DNA of 64,000 nt from Acidaminococcus hominis (GCF_900291475.1 NZ_OLMM01000004.1:62001-126000); one strand, 5' to 3'. Positions 13,201-20,114 are shown, numbered from the stretch's first letter. Translations and numbers: made by a program. The notes: generated by a model not told the origin, from the sequence alone.

Positions 13201-16200
13201 CTGGCCGGTCGCCGCCGTGCCCGTAAGGGGCGAGGCTTCCGCCGTCGGGGTCGTGCTTTCGCCTTCTGCGCTGCCAGAAGCTCCGGCTGTACCTCCCTGG
13301 TTTTCACCGGCGCTTTCCAAGGCATCCGTCAGGTCTTCGCTGACCCCAGAAATACTGTCTAAGCTTTCGCCGATTGCATCGGGAATGGCGCTGGAAAGGG
13401 CACCGGTGTTTCCCCCGGTGTTGTCAATGGCATTGGTGGGCTGGGTGGTCGAGCTTTCGCTGGAGGTAGCCCCGCCGGCTACCGTAATGGTATTGATAAG
13501 GCCAGTGGTTTCGGCGCTGACGTTGAGAGCTGCGGCGCTGATGGAACCGGCCGTAGCGGGAGCCGCTGCTGCCGTATCCAGATCCTCGATGGCTGCCCGG
13601 TTGGTCACGTCAATGTTGTTCACGGCGACGGACATGCCCACGGCGGCGCTTCCCGTGCTGGAGGCCAGGGCGAGAATGGCATTATTCACGTTGGTATTGT
13701 TGTGGCCGGCCAGAGAAATGGTGCCGGTGCTGCCGCCACTGTCCTTTAAGGCCGTAAGCTTGGCATCCTTGTCCACCAGGACCTGGTTGTTGCTGTCGCT
13801 GTCCGTAACAGAGACCATACCGCTCAGGCTGTTGCTGGCAGCTTTCTTGCCGGCGGAAAGCGTAATGCCCGCATGGAAAACGTCAGAGTCGCTGGTGAGG
13901 TTCAGGTCCCCGCCCGTGAGTTCCGCCCCTTGCTCAACCCTGACCAAAGCGCTGGAATCAAAGTTTTGGTAATTGAAGCTGTCGCCCACGCCGGTTCCCG
14001 TTTTCTTGGCAGCCGTGCCCGTGGCGGCACCTGCACCTGCTGCTGCGCTGCCCAGGTCAGTACCTGTTGCACCGCCGCTAGTTCCAGTGTCAGAAGCAGA
14101 CGTAGAGGCATTGAGTTTACCATTGATATTTACATCTTCAATTTTTTCTACAGCCTTCAGATTCAGGTTGTCAGCCGCCGTAAGCACCGCATTTTGGCCC
14201 ACGGTGACGCTGCTGGCAAAGTCAATATTGGACAGGGTAATGGCGCCGGCCAGGGTACGCTGGGTATCCTGGTCCCCCAGGGACTGGGCCGAAGCCGATA
14301 CGTTGGCGTAGTTCGTGGGTTCCTTAAAGGCGGCAGCACTGTCGACGGCTTCCGAGGCGCTGGTAAACAGGCCCTTCACATCGTCTGCCACATCCGAGCC
14401 AGCCGTCTTCACTGCGGTCAGCAGGTCGGCAGACTTAGCCAGTACGTCCGCCGCAGAGCTGGAAAGGTCAGCCAGCTTCTGCCAGGTGCTTTCCTCGTTG
14501 ATGCCTTCGGCAGTGACGTTGGCTGCTGCACTGTCAAACTCATCTTGGTAAGCCGTTAAAGAGCTTTGCAGATCTTCTGCCGCAGTCTTTACGGCCGTAG
14601 ATTCCGCAGAAAGGGTTGCCGGGAGTTTTGTCAGGGCAAATTTCAGCTTGGCAAGGCTGTCTTCCAGGTCCGCTTTCATCCGGTTGATGCGGTTATATTC
14701 CATTTCGGCGCTGCTTTGGAGGGTCAGGTCCTTGCCGGCGGTAAGCTTTGCACCACCGTCTTCCACCGTAACCTGGGCCGACTGGTTCAGCTTGTCGTAG
14801 ACAAAGCCCACCGAAGCCACATTGGGTTTCGCGGTGGTTTCGTCTTTGCCAAAGGTGTTGGACGTGCCGGCTGCAGTGAGCTTGGTGTCTTCTATGGTCG
14901 CATCGGCTTTCGCCGTCAGATTGCCAAGTTTGGCTTCAGTTACAGAGTTCTTGCCTAAGTTGACGGCTGCCGTATTGGTTTCATCTGCGTAGACCACCGC
15001 AGCCCCGGCCGTAATGTTGTCAGCGATAGTATCAGCCAGAGAGGTGCCTTCGTTCTTGGCATCCTTACTGGAGAACAGGTCAATGATTTTTCCGGCAACC
15101 TCATCCTGGAGAGAAAAGTCCTTGATTTCCTTCAGCTGTTCTATATAACCCCCATACTTGTTTTCCAGCTGGGTTTTCTCTCTTTCTTTGGCTTCCCCGG
15201 CAGCATTGTTGGCCTGGTGACTATTGGATTTCAGGGTATTCTTCGCCGCAATATCCACGTTCTGATTGCCCTTGACAGTTCCCTGTACGTCCACGTTGGC
15301 CTTGCTGTTATGGTTCACCACGTCAACGGCCGTGCTGCCGGCAGATTCGTTCGGTGCTTCGGACTCGGCTTTTGAGCTTAACGTATTCTCAGCTGCTGCG
15401 CTGACGCCCACGCTGCCCCCTTGCGAATCCAGGGTGCCGTTAATGGCCACGTTGGCGTTATTTTCATGGTTGGTCACCGTGACAGCAGCCACCATCAGGG
15501 GAGCCCCAGTAGAGGCTTCGCCTTCTTCACCTTCCCCGCTTTCCACCTTGATAGAGGCTTCATTGGTCACAGAAGAGGCAGCGTTGGCCGTTACCTGAAG
15601 GGCAGGATTAGTGACGGTTTTGTTTTCTTCATCGGTCGTGGTGGTATCTGCACCAGTTGCGGTCAGCGTTCCGTCCACAGTGACCTGTGCCGTATTCTTG
15701 ACCTGGGCATAGTTCACCGCTGCAGAAGGAATCAAAGCCGAAATGTTTTGGCTGGCCTTCTTGCCTTCTGCTTCCACGCCGATAACAGCTTCTGTCTGGG
15801 CATCGGCGGTGACGTTCACGTGTTTGCCCTGTACCTGGGCGCCGCTGCCTAGGGTAATAGCAGCCTGGTTTTCCAGGAGAGCCACGTCGGCCCCTTCTGC
15901 CAGGACATAACTGGCATATTCTTCTGCCTTCCCAGCCACAGAATCTCCCGTATCCACATATGTATTGTTGGCGCTGGCGGTAAGGGTGACGTCTTCTGCT
16001 GCCGTAATATTGCCTTGTACGTTGACATTGGCTATAGTCTTGGCATAGCCGCTGGTAACGTCTGCGATTACCGTGTCGTCCCCAAAGCTGGTGCCGGCGT
16101 CTACAGCTGCGTCTGCCTCCGCCTTGGCCTCATCGTAATTGCCATTAGAGGCTTCTGCCTTCAGTTCCACGCTGCCGGCTGCGTTTAATGTCCCATAGCT

Positions 16201-17196
16201 ATCCACGCTGGCAGTAATGGTTTTGGGCGCAGAAGCAAGACCCAGGTTTTTGCCGCTTTCGGCAAATTCTGCGTCTGCTACATTTTCGTATTCGGCTTTG
16301 GCTGCCAGGACCAGGTCTCCGCTGCCCGCTTCAGCCGTTACTTTTAGGCCCTTGTTTTCCAGGCCGGCAGCCGTCTTCTGAGCAGCTGTAAGCTTCACCA
16401 CATTGGTGAAATCCGTCACGCCCGTGTTGATGGCAGCGCCCGTTTCCAGACCGTCTGCAGCCGTGTCGCCCAGGGTTTCCCCTGAGATATTCTTGCCCAC
16501 GGCAATGCGGGGAGCGTACATTTTCACGTTATTGGTGGCGTTGACGGTACCCAGGACCGTAATGGTACCGCTGGGATTCAGAGGAATGGCCAGATTCCCC
16601 GACTGGATATTGGCCAGCAGCTCAGCAGCCTCACTTTCCTGCATTGTTCCGTCAAAGCGTTTTTGCAGGCCTTCGTAGGTCATTTCCTCCGCAGACCCGC
16701 TGGCGGGAGTCATCACATACAGGGAGCCTGTGTTGATGACACCAGTTTTGCCCACCGCCATACCATTGGGGCTCAGGAAATAGAGGTTGCCCCCGATTTG
16801 CGCGTTGTGGATGGAGTTCAGCGTACCGTTAATATCAATACGGGTATCCACAAAGTTGATCAAGTTTCCCGCTTCTGTATTCGGGGTTTCCGCAGTATGG
16901 AAATACAGGTTGGCTATATCATTTTGTCCCAACTGGAATTTTTGAAATTTATTGATGGCGTTGCTGCCGTTCCGTTTTTGGGCTGCAATATCGTAGGCGC
17001 CATTGTTATTTGCTTTGTAAGCATTGCCGCTGCCATCAGTAATGTTCGTAGCTGCCAGCGCCGCATAGGGATTGACCAGCATGCCAGCTGCAGCAATGGC
17101 AGAAAGGATTTCGTAGGACAGACGGGCTTTGCCTTGCGTCTGCACAGAATGCGGGTTTCCCCGCTTGGTTTTATGGAAAAAGTTCCGGTTGCTCAT
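1..17196 (-). CDS. Giant filamentous haemagglutinin/LktA-type adhesin (TpsA exoprotein), C-terminus beyond window
   Basis: This is a secreted two-partner-system exoprotein, probably a surface adhesin or leukotoxin-like filament. The frame starts at ATG 17196, eight bases after AAGGAGG (17205-17211), and stays open to base 1, giving 5,732 codons. The first ~50 residues form an extended signal with a basic N-terminus and a hydrophobic stretch (LSYEILSAIAAAGMLVNPYA). A TPS-type haemagglutination domain follows to about residue 300, with motifs such as NLIN, GGNLYFLSPNGMAVG and MYAPRIAVG. The rest is Gly/Ala/Thr/Ser/Asn-rich beta-helix-like repeats (TNTGAI, GGAAVSVN, SLGGAVAYN patterns). Charged, probably helical segments interrupt these near residues 665-700, 825-930 and 4370-4475. 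The last 430 residues seen are two copies of a ~214-residue repeat. It lies 13 bp after its secretion partner. The LktA-family label is recognition from sequence style; function is inferred. Confidence 0.93.
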   Translation of the reverse strand, partial: MSNRNFFHKTKRGNPHSVQTQGKARLSYEILSAIAAAGMLVNPYAALAATNITDGSGNAYKANNNGAYDIAAQKRNGSNAINKFQKFQLGQNDIANLYFHTAETPNTEAGNLINFVDTRIDINGTLNSIHNAQIGGNLYFLSPNGMAVGKTGVINTGSLYVMTPASGSAEEMTYEGLQKRFDGTMQESEAAELLANIQSGNLAIPLNPSGTITVLGTVNATNNVKMYAPRIAVGKNISGETLGDTAADGLETGAAINTGVTDFTNVVKLTAAQKTAAGLENKGLKVTAEAGSGDLVLAAKAEYENVADAEFAESGKNLGLASAPKTITASVDSYGTLNAAGSVELKAEASNGNYDEAKAEADAAVDAGTSFGDDTVIADVTSGYAKTIANVNVQGNITAAEDVTLTASANNTYVDTGDSVAGKAEEYASYVLAEGADVALLENQAAITLGSGAQVQGKHVNVTADAQTEAVIGVEAEGKKASQNISALIPSAAVNYAQVKNTAQVTVDGTLTATGADTTTTDEENKTVTNPALQVTANAASSVTNEASIKVESGEGEEGEASTGAPLMVAAVTVTNHENNANVAINGTLDSQGGSVGVSAAAENTLSSKAESEAPNESAGSTAVDVVNHNSKANVDVQGTVKGNQNVDIAAKNTLKSNSHQANNAAGEAKEREKTQLENKYGGYIEQLKEIKDFSLQDEVAGKIIDLFSSKDAKNEGTSLADTIADNITAGAAVVYADETNTAAVNLGKNSVTEAKLGNLTAKADATIEDTKLTAAGTSNTFGKDETTAKPNVASVGFVYDKLNQSAQVTVEDGGAKLTAGKDLTLQSSAEMEYNRINRMKADLEDSLAKLKFALTKLPATLSAESTAVKTAAEDLQSSLTAYQDEFDSAAANVTAEGINEESTWQKLADLSSSAADVLAKSADLLTAVKTAGSDVADDVKGLFTSASEAVDSAAAFKEPTNYANVSASAQSLGDQDTQRTLAGAITLSNIDFASSVTVGQNAVLTAADNLNLKAVEKIEDVNINGKLNASTSASDTGTSGGATGTDLGSAAAGAGAATGTAAKKTGTGVGDSFNYQNFDSSALVRVEQGAELTGGDLNLTSDSDVFHAGITLSAGKKAASNSLSGMVSVTDSDSNNQVLVDKDAKLTALKDSGGSTGTISLAGHNNTNVNNAILALASSTGSAAVGMSVAVNNIDVTNRAAIEDLDTAAAAPATAGSISAAALNVSAETTGLINTITVAGGATSSESSTTQPTNAIDNTGGNTGALSSAIPDAIGESLDSISGVSEDLTDALESAGENQGGTAGASGSAEGESTTPTAEASPLTGTAATGQTGTSGSKKSSLSLSGAGSVSVNLETNTTEALIDGANLQLNNDGDVQVGARDTAFVGAWSGGAALSLSKGNSSKKKVAVSGAAAVNRIDNNLTAAIKNSTLTGVKAMDIEALSGGTAAAAGLGLSVIKDTGTNFAGGASVSVNLIDKDVTALAEDNTVTGSASDKADLDVTAYESDLQITGGVNADLTKGGGKTVGGSVAVANINNNINAGIKGGTYTNVNTAKVESLLATKQITGAVSAGVAVGGDQTDGSSNGAFTGAFVYNGLTNKADAAITGVNLTAAGNVAVKAHDTTSGSEEAKPYQEKLGDYSKHQQFAEDAGLDTDGSSYYKDTDEEGNGLDTAGQTVDMDDTGSLSVGAALIIAGSNGNAAGAAVNVADRDIDFSARIDNATIQAGSITTASEADSLGVDVAAGIAAGSQSFGGAASVTWQTQNNDILAQVSDSTITTDKLAVTADSSAKEVNVAGSVAYGGKAGIGAAVAYNKLSNQIQAYLAGGSVTNLTETGVDLDVTAANTSKLYAIGATVAASKSAGLSGTAAINHGGSDTEAVIGEAEDADGKTVTKEKTTLTNIADTNVEATSSDTRLAVVGNVDIAGKVALGGAVAYNDVGGAGTGEAGQKTRAAMVNAALTTTDAGKASLHAADTSKLTTIGVGVGGAGKVAIQGGAATALVNKDITAEVKNSTIQAAEGGTTSDVSVTADSKSTINTVAVAAAGSGTFAGGAGVSVNRIKQATTAAITGGSQITDTDTLVQATGNNDITSAGIGAAAAGNVGIAGNVAVNQIGNDVQASVADSTLTSTGNIGVLANGREKLGNYAGALGVSAFKGGAGIGVSVSSNEITGNTAATVTGSTLQAAGKNDESIALTQTMDDTGVQTSVTKDEQVITDARKGIVTAAYGQHDLESVAVTGGIAASGSVSVGAAGTVTLNKLGGSTKAVVTNTTINETRTADANDDVTVKAIDRTNSESHVGSLSIGVGATGGAGVAGASDTLAFSRTTQAELSGNVSNPDSLQNKTVNGRNIDVTADQKSSVVTNADGLSISGGGTAAASAAATVAVTKLNGTTQAVVKNITSTNDKLNVTALHDHHTTLYSASAAASGAPVGVAIGAGIGIVNDDFTTSALVDNSTSLSSTATSVNADSTTDVDTYVIGTAASVGAAGATIGVNNINSTTTAEVNNSTIGKAGTITPDVSVDAHNKVTTNFGAATSSAGAAAIGVGVGINTVDTGTLAKVTNSTVNAKTAAVTSREELDVDQTMAGATLGGFGLNTNVMVTTIGTQVADSYGSDADKSGKVDTKSILANANNAIGSQNNNLTSGSNLISSDAGVTVSNNSGVSAKTGVTTPAAGTQTLVDNSTITTSDALTISADRQTDATLTAAAATVAGVSGANVTVATLDAKKDAGVTISGKSVLSSAKDLTVQAKQHGTTAVKAYQAALSGGLSVNAAFAQSKSSGATNVTLSDSSLLGGVGGAINEETGEAYGATILAEDTGKTTSDVVGLTVSLGAAGGALITNAENDSSTKVTINQASTIASTGATSVTANKANGISASTLGGALGAGALQGIVAYAEDKGNSAITLTGANKLGGDSISILAKGAPNVTADAEALSGALLGAVGASLATAKAGGEVSLSVGDGSTFSGKNVTLGAAAGQQTGTDDTAQANAKANAVGLSAALGGSFQANVADASQNTAVMVSVGKSSYKADTLAISGTNSSALDADAKGVTVGTIASGENISQMTGSLTTNVSASGTADGSSLGSVTLRSSGYGNLANNASGAGGGLVEISPTAAEADTTFTTNTQTNVNGSWQAGSLTASATNSDDVDATADSLSAAVIGASGTKMTTKVSHTAKTNVAGTVTTTGAQNYTAVNTVDHDVNLKGSGYGGASVNANSMENTLNYTAQVNLNEGTTLTGTGDKGTLTALAETTGDMKYTNNLKSAGVVAATSAYSKNDVTYANSISATNATLKTGKADQNITLAATDTTNGAFQTVADTQGGVVGAASAEAINNFHRSNTISLTGGLVESMNDVNLYAGADQNGLRSVLNYTALADAYNKTALPLVSSPSLENTMTQANQVLINGDVRSVRHTNLKAGQGLTTVSESAREYNNYTGDSGTGSTTSTALGSHTSSETTDNYVSLGDTGSVTAGIHTDLDLTISGQTKATKVDGKAALDWSGITSTVTKGSDWFSADSVKPSSVTLPNTLIDRYRKLANVIGQYAPTSNEYHVLEAEMKELKSLMETNGFVKNNGAILDEINVAAINLPDIVVSGGNITIDADKVTGTGSLKAQGVNAVNITNSSDLYLKTGDVIIKDKGGSLTFNDSLVGSSLSEFTGSLSSSAAAGAEPAITIKSTGTASSYASPDIGVFGDILNSSGDVTIQNSNQNIYIVGSANVTGKNIHIVADKGSVTQTSEGWLVVGSDPITRYQFSDSIAQKIQKYLSKGASNNWDVSWLTSQTTYDGYRSALITHAKDLELNGLEITKIVNWKPDESAGVHAGSNIYLTGKNVIVDGLVQSGYGTYKTVLTADDQKRINTLDSQWKRNRRALTDDQVMSNENYLINQGGPHYNRDTKQWEYEVKLYYNPATGKLLAENLAPSGGKIYITGAVASTNGSGRILAMDGTPDISIDTTAVAKDLTLHKIENNDIESLISIKDTNTNMLTEFTENNGSVKVSVTPITGKQVVNNTSTSNGITYYNPAPQTLKWTGGTAGDVKVTGYGYDKDFVMWGLIPYNTTEDFVTNKEVSQGMTTTSSQTQTGDQALAAGQVITKVDTATDKAYSVDTKVYTDPYTQWSGVSVDKDYDGFWGKVLGYGTVHYRWTGSQNSSTSSTYSIKADNPIQTGFITGGKDTISITANKNLNLAGNISSAGTSGTVTLNSNTGGITADGGASIFTDTLTASAAGNINLNHSALGTDATLSVKSTGGDVTVLSDKGNLSVKTSTAAGNLKLQADGNLTSASGTTLTGKRIDLISRTGAINATANAATKALSADTLSASLNADAAGDITLKNTNGNMRIGSIVSHNGNVNLTTSGSFEDATSGGTLSGSGDKLQLWQDMGIINTADTDDSKAKAAEAAKQERLDALTGQGNKLAAASKHTLDDYNAAADTYATAAKSDTDLQKAKTTYEDAVKAIKAYQYATEEDKQKALQKAYNTYDAARKRFLDSQGITGFTGEEQEYIISVGDIKSSNSYGWSKNDLLYALQSSVLNAPKGEVLTVAKANVQGKNITLNAAKNIGNDAEPVVINYADLTKLENLQLLSQAKAGDLTWSAADQTVTVRQQRPLTLQTTGSVTLQANTSNTTGAGSIYLAGVKDSALNVTGNISTTADVKLMADKGVTMESGGITAKNLIVTGGSGDIGSAAKNLNTNLSGTLDARTSGNLYLHQTGLDGNAAQVLTIQSVGGNLISLASDAGMQMTTEEGKNMGTIDGQNINLTSANGALGLSTDGLRIANSGGVLNASAATDGQGIYLAGIGSGSLVLNQVTAGGDLSIDSKGSIQLGQEAVEATDTTAAVDAIDSTVKADNITLTAAGFINLAQGELQAGAYDAAGKLLANTGSVNLNSSGVITQTSNHGILANTMNLVAAAGINMPSNVQGEAEDSRINALDTINITNTDKTKDVYVENKNNKNVTVNFAEGSTGTNVNINNHADDKQTSNLTVTGNGNAVQDMVINNASGNVHAEGTLTAGRNLSITAATSITNDKAVTATSGAISLTAQNGITQTGAITAGTSLTVASETEGNLTFTGNIESGTAASLKAKKGTIAIGTALVANNLTAGTTAAINSEAGPITIYGNTQSVTGTTLQTCTSGDLSVKGNLDATGAGNVNLITTTGKISVTGNIKAGQAVNVRTTSGSIGITGSVTSDAPVKTTEKTEATETTPKKAKRLLLGEANETLPTTGIHIDSTSGTITAAGDFTGGTSGEAKLITQSGDIIYSGTLSTGQAVLFQTQTGDITVGTDETDSSLTSTASTVTLETTGNTTADKGDITLYGTAASVTGTTVKTNSLGNIKIEGSLKTVAPAEGTELAKGTTQNVTVQTSTGNITLDSTSTTTPAISSLGDAVVQTTTSGGITVTGDITAGKAATLSATEGNVNLKGKLTASGGAANISASDTDVDDEDDQKGDITLTGDITSTTDAASISTNNGAINLQGNASAAKALEIKATNNGSITVGKATEKDGTKHDYTLSGATAAISTNTGAIDLYGLTKSVLGTTVQTGTGDINVHGSLQTVKPAAGTELAEGATQNVTVQAGTGNIDLTATLTDTPVISSLGDSVVQTTTSGGLTLTGDVTAGKLATLKAVEGNVNLTGDFTANGGTATISASDKDVDKVDAADDLKGDITLTGDITSATDAASISTNNGAINLQGNASAAKALEIKTTNTGNILVGQAAEKDGTKHEFTLSGDTATISTNTGAIDLFGLTQSVL

Positions 17197-17209
17197 AGGT
17201 CATGCCTCC

Positions 17210-18886
17210 TTAGAAAGCGCTGTTAAACGAAAAGTGGATCCGCGTCCGGCTTTGTTCTTCCCCGTTAATGGTACGGAGCAGCGGGAACGCCAGGGCTGCA
17301 TTCAGGGACATATGGTCGTTGATTTCTGCCGTTACACCAACGCCGGTGCCCACCAGGCTCCGGTCCCCAAAGGCACTGCTGCCCCAGATCCGTCCGCCAT
17401 CTACGAAAAGATAGCCCTTCAGCCGCTGAGATTTCTCCAGAGGGAAGCTGTACTGGGCGCTGGCCGAAAAACCGCCGTCGCCGCCAATCAAGCTTTCCTT
17501 GTAGCCCCGGACACTGTACATCCCGCCCAGGTAGAACATTTCGGCAGAGGGCAGGTACTGGGTGCTGGACAGCTGACCGTCCAGCCGCAGGGTCCATTGC
17601 TGGCCCGAGCGGAACAGTTTCTGATAGAGCATATTCGTTTCAAATTTGCCAAAAGAACGATTCCGGTCGTTCAGGTCCCTATACCAGCCGTTCCGGTAAC
17701 CGTACTTCTGGTAGAAGACCGTGGACCGGCCATAATCCAACTGGTCGTAGTACAGGAAAAGTGTATCAATAGTATCATCGGTCCAGTGGGAACGCAGCCC
17801 CAGGCTGGTACCGTAGTCGGTTTGGGATTTCTGGTGTCCGTATTCAAACCCCCACTCCGATTTCAGCGTATCCGTCGTAACAATCGGGGAAGTGAGCGAT
17901 GCCGTCAAGGCGTAGGCGTGACCCCGCACCCCCAAAGGTTCAAAATATCCGTCCGTAATATGGACACTGTTGGACGTATAGGACAGCCCCGCCCGGGTAC
18001 CCGTCCGGTTGATGGGCGTATTGTAGCTGCCCGAAACGGCTTTCATCCCCTCTGACCGCAGAGTGCTCAGGAAAAGGTGATCCCGGTTGCCCGAAAGATC
18101 CCGGTCCTGCCAATAAGCCCCTACCCGGTAAAGACCGCTGGTGTCGCTGCCGGCATTATCTGCAAAAATACCGGCCACCTGTTTTTGGGGCTCCGCCACC
18201 GTAATCACGTAGTCCGTAGTTCCGTCCTTTTCACCAGCCTTCAGCGCAATCCGCAGCTGGGCATCATTGGTAGAATTGAACCGCAGCAGATCCTTGTTCA
18301 GCTGCTGGATATTCTGCACCTTGCCGCTGTCCAGGTGAATCCGGTGCTGAATATACGCTTCCCGGGTGCTGCCCTGGCCGGTGATTTCCACCTTGCCGGT
18401 TTTCCCCTCTACCAGGTCAATGTGCACCGTCCCCTCATGGATGGTCTGGGGCGCCAGAAAAGCCCGGCACGTCACATAGCCCTTGGAGCGATACAGTTCA
18501 TTGATCCGCTGCACCACAGCATACAAATCGTCCAGGGAAACCTCTTTCCCTTCATAGTCCTTGACGATGGCCCCCAACTCTTTTGGGGACAATACCTGGG
18601 ATTCAGGCATAACAAGCTTTTGCAGCACAAAATGGACGGTACCCTCGGGCTTTTCGCCCTGGTTCTCCGTCCCTTCCAGCAATTCCGTCCGCCGTTCTGC
18701 CGCTATTTCCCTGGCCAGGCGCTGCTGTTCCAAATACTGCCGGGTCCTGTTCAGCTGCACCCCGGAATCAATATACCCCTGAGGCCGATTCGCAGCACTT
18801 TCTGCCGCCCCAGCTATCGTCAGCGGTACACTGCTTCCCAACAGCAAAGACAGCAGCAGCCCCCGTATCAGCAATTCCTTTTTCAT
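17210..18886 (-). CDS. TpsB outer-membrane transporter (ShlB/FhaC/HecB family)
   Basis: This 558-residue protein is the outer-membrane beta-barrel that would export the adjacent giant exoprotein. It has a signal peptide (about residues 1-29, ending near AGAAES), an N-terminal helix rich in Arg/Gln/Glu that resembles the plug helix, POTRA-like sequence at about 60-210 (QKLVMPESQVLS, YVTCRAFLAPQ, VEGKTGKVEI) and a barrel. The barrel contains the conserved YSVRGYKE/GGDGG-type segment (GGMYSVRGYKESLIGGDGG, near residue 465) and ends in Phe (FSFNSAF), as expected for insertion by the BAM machinery. The start has GGGGAG upstream. The stop codon sits inside the Shine-Dalgarno of the exoprotein gene, so translation of the pair is probably coupled. 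Family length is usual. Confidence 0.95.
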   Translation of the reverse strand: MKKELLIRGLLLSLLLGSSVPLTIAGAAESAANRPQGYIDSGVQLNRTRQYLEQQRLAREIAAERRTELLEGTENQGEKPEGTVHFVLQKLVMPESQVLSPKELGAIVKDYEGKEVSLDDLYAVVQRINELYRSKGYVTCRAFLAPQTIHEGTVHIDLVEGKTGKVEITGQGSTREAYIQHRIHLDSGKVQNIQQLNKDLLRFNSTNDAQLRIALKAGEKDGTTDYVITVAEPQKQVAGIFADNAGSDTSGLYRVGAYWQDRDLSGNRDHLFLSTLRSEGMKAVSGSYNTPINRTGTRAGLSYTSNSVHITDGYFEPLGVRGHAYALTASLTSPIVTTDTLKSEWGFEYGHQKSQTDYGTSLGLRSHWTDDTIDTLFLYYDQLDYGRSTVFYQKYGYRNGWYRDLNDRNRSFGKFETNMLYQKLFRSGQQWTLRLDGQLSSTQYLPSAEMFYLGGMYSVRGYKESLIGGDGGFSASAQYSFPLEKSQRLKGYLFVDGGRIWGSSAFGDRSLVGTGVGVTAEINDHMSLNAALAFPLLRTINGEEQSRTRIHFSFNSAF

Positions 18887-19600
18887 AAGAATCTCCCCTT
18901 CTTCTTAAAACAACTCATTTTTTACATTAAACCTCGTTATTTTTAACAGAATATTCAGTTTTTATTTTTTTGTACCACAACGAATCCCGTTTTATAAAAT
19001 TTTCTGTTCCCACCATTTCTATGTTATCTACAGTATACCATGCATAAATTTGAAAACAATTATACGAAAGTATACTCTTTTTCCTTTGCAACACAAATTT
19101 TGCTAATTTTACGTATAGAGGCCAAGCAGCCAGTGCGGATTGTTCGAACTCCCGTTTTACAAAACACGAACTGCGGACGCTTGCAGTCCTGCCAGACATT
19201 TGCCTTTCCCTGTGCCCCCTGCCGCCCCCCATTTCAAGAGAACCCCCAGCCTGCTGCATTTTTTCTGGAAAATCGGGTAGCGTCCCCATCCCTAAGACCA
19301 GCACCACGGCCAGAATCACTGCCTGCACAAAAACACTTACAATTTGTCACGTTCCCTCTCTCCTCACAAAATTCATATGATTTCTTTCATTCCCTTTTCT
19401 ACATATTGTAACAACTTATCAGCAAATTTTTTCACCCATAACCTGAAAGGGCGGTTTTTCGGCACGAAAAGTTGATTGTGGAAAAATTTGGGGGTGAGTG
19501 CGGTCAGCGGGGTGTAGTGATGTGATGCCGGGCAATCCTGAATTTGAACCCTATACCGTTCTCGCCTCAAAAACATGACGAGAACGAGGAGGCGTGAAAA
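18887..19600. other. Intergenic region upstream of tpsB, no supported gene
   Basis: This ~700-bp stretch is AT-rich near tpsB and holds the probable operon promoter. Two open frames on the minus strand (18927-19328 and 19373-19630) lack a convincing ribosome binding site and recognisable domains. The first one also spans the promoter. I see nothing else that can be named; it may contain decayed coding sequence. Confidence 0.5.
19032..19059 (-). promoter_or_regulatory. Probable sigma70 promoter of the tpsB-tpsA operon
   Basis: On the minus strand TTGTTT (19054-19059) and TATACT (19032-19037) are separated by 16 bp in very AT-rich DNA, giving a leader of about 140 nt before tpsB. Confidence 0.5.
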
Positions 19601-19640
19601 AATGGCTTGCGAGCTCAAAAGAGTTTGCAAGCCATTTTTA
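19597..19640. terminator. Strong hairpin with T-runs on both strands
   Basis: ATGGCTTGC (19602-19610) pairs with GCAAGCCAT (19627-19635), with A-rich sequence before and TTTTTA after. It could end transcription from either side. No protein gene is obvious next to it, which suggests an unannotated transcript ends here. Confidence 0.6.
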
Positions 19641-19693
19641 TTGTTCTTTATAGCCGTATCTTAATAAACTTCCTCAGTCATTCCTGCGGACTG

Positions 19694-19785
19694 ACGTTCC
19701 CTACAACGCTTTGCGGCCGCATCCAAACAGCCAACAAATTCTGCAAGCGGCTGTTTGGTCAATAAGGCCCATGCGATAGCGGGAT
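19694..19785 (+). ncRNA. Structured RNA-like element, copy 1 (apparently 5' part only)
   Basis: It shares the arrangement of the two complete copies that follow: a TTGCGG-like lead-in, a lower stem, then a long hairpin (CCAAACAGCC with GGCTGTTTGG, 19723-19760), then CATGCGATAGC. The 3' half seen in the other copies (GCAAGCCC, GCGAACC) does not follow directly; the sequence runs into copy 2. The orientation is chosen to match the other copies. Confidence 0.45.
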
Positions 19786-19789
19786 TGGT

Positions 19790-20007
19790 CTGGCCCCTTC
19801 AAGAGTTGCGCTCACATCCAAGAGCATGTTAGTTTATCAAAATGCTCTTGGCTAATGTGAGCCATGTGATAGCAGCCCAAGAAGCAAGCCCGCAGGGCGC
19901 GGCTGATTGGAGCGCTGCGAACCACTAAGGGGCTGGCAGCTCTATGAGCTGACTGGGGAAGTTCCAGGACGCAGCTGAGCAGCGAGCCGCGAACCGCTCA
20001 GGGGCCA
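19790..20007 (+). ncRNA. Structured RNA-like element, copy 2
   Basis: An outer stem GCCCCTT (19792-19798) can pair with AAGGGGC (19927-19933). Inside it are GCTCACAT paired with ATGTGAGC, the hairpin CCAAGAGCAT with ATGCTCTTGG (19818-19851), and the conserved strings ATGTGATAGC, GCAAGCCC and GCGAACCACT. A second GCGAACC (19989-19995) followed by GGGGCCAG (20000-20007) can pair with CTGGCCCC at 19790, so two nested 3' ends are possible. The stems differ in sequence from the other copies but keep pairing, which is the mark of a folded RNA. No long reading frame is present. It resembles intergenic RNAs such as HEARO/omega RNA in size and layout, but I cannot assign a family. Confidence 0.5.
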
Positions 20008-20114
20008 GTCTTAGGCCCATACGAGTCAAGTGCAAAACGGGTATAGGAAAAGAAAGCATAGTACGTAGATGATTGCAACATCTCTTTTTATCACATGACT
20101 AGTAGTGGATAAGA

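Noticed and set aside
18927..19328. 133-codon minus-strand frame upstream of tpsB with a hydrophobic start
   Set aside because: No convincing ribosome binding site, no recognisable domain, and the probable tpsB promoter lies inside it.
19373..19630. 85-codon minus-strand frame
   Set aside because: It runs into a terminator-like hairpin at its start and has no family resemblance; possibly a remnant, but unsupported.
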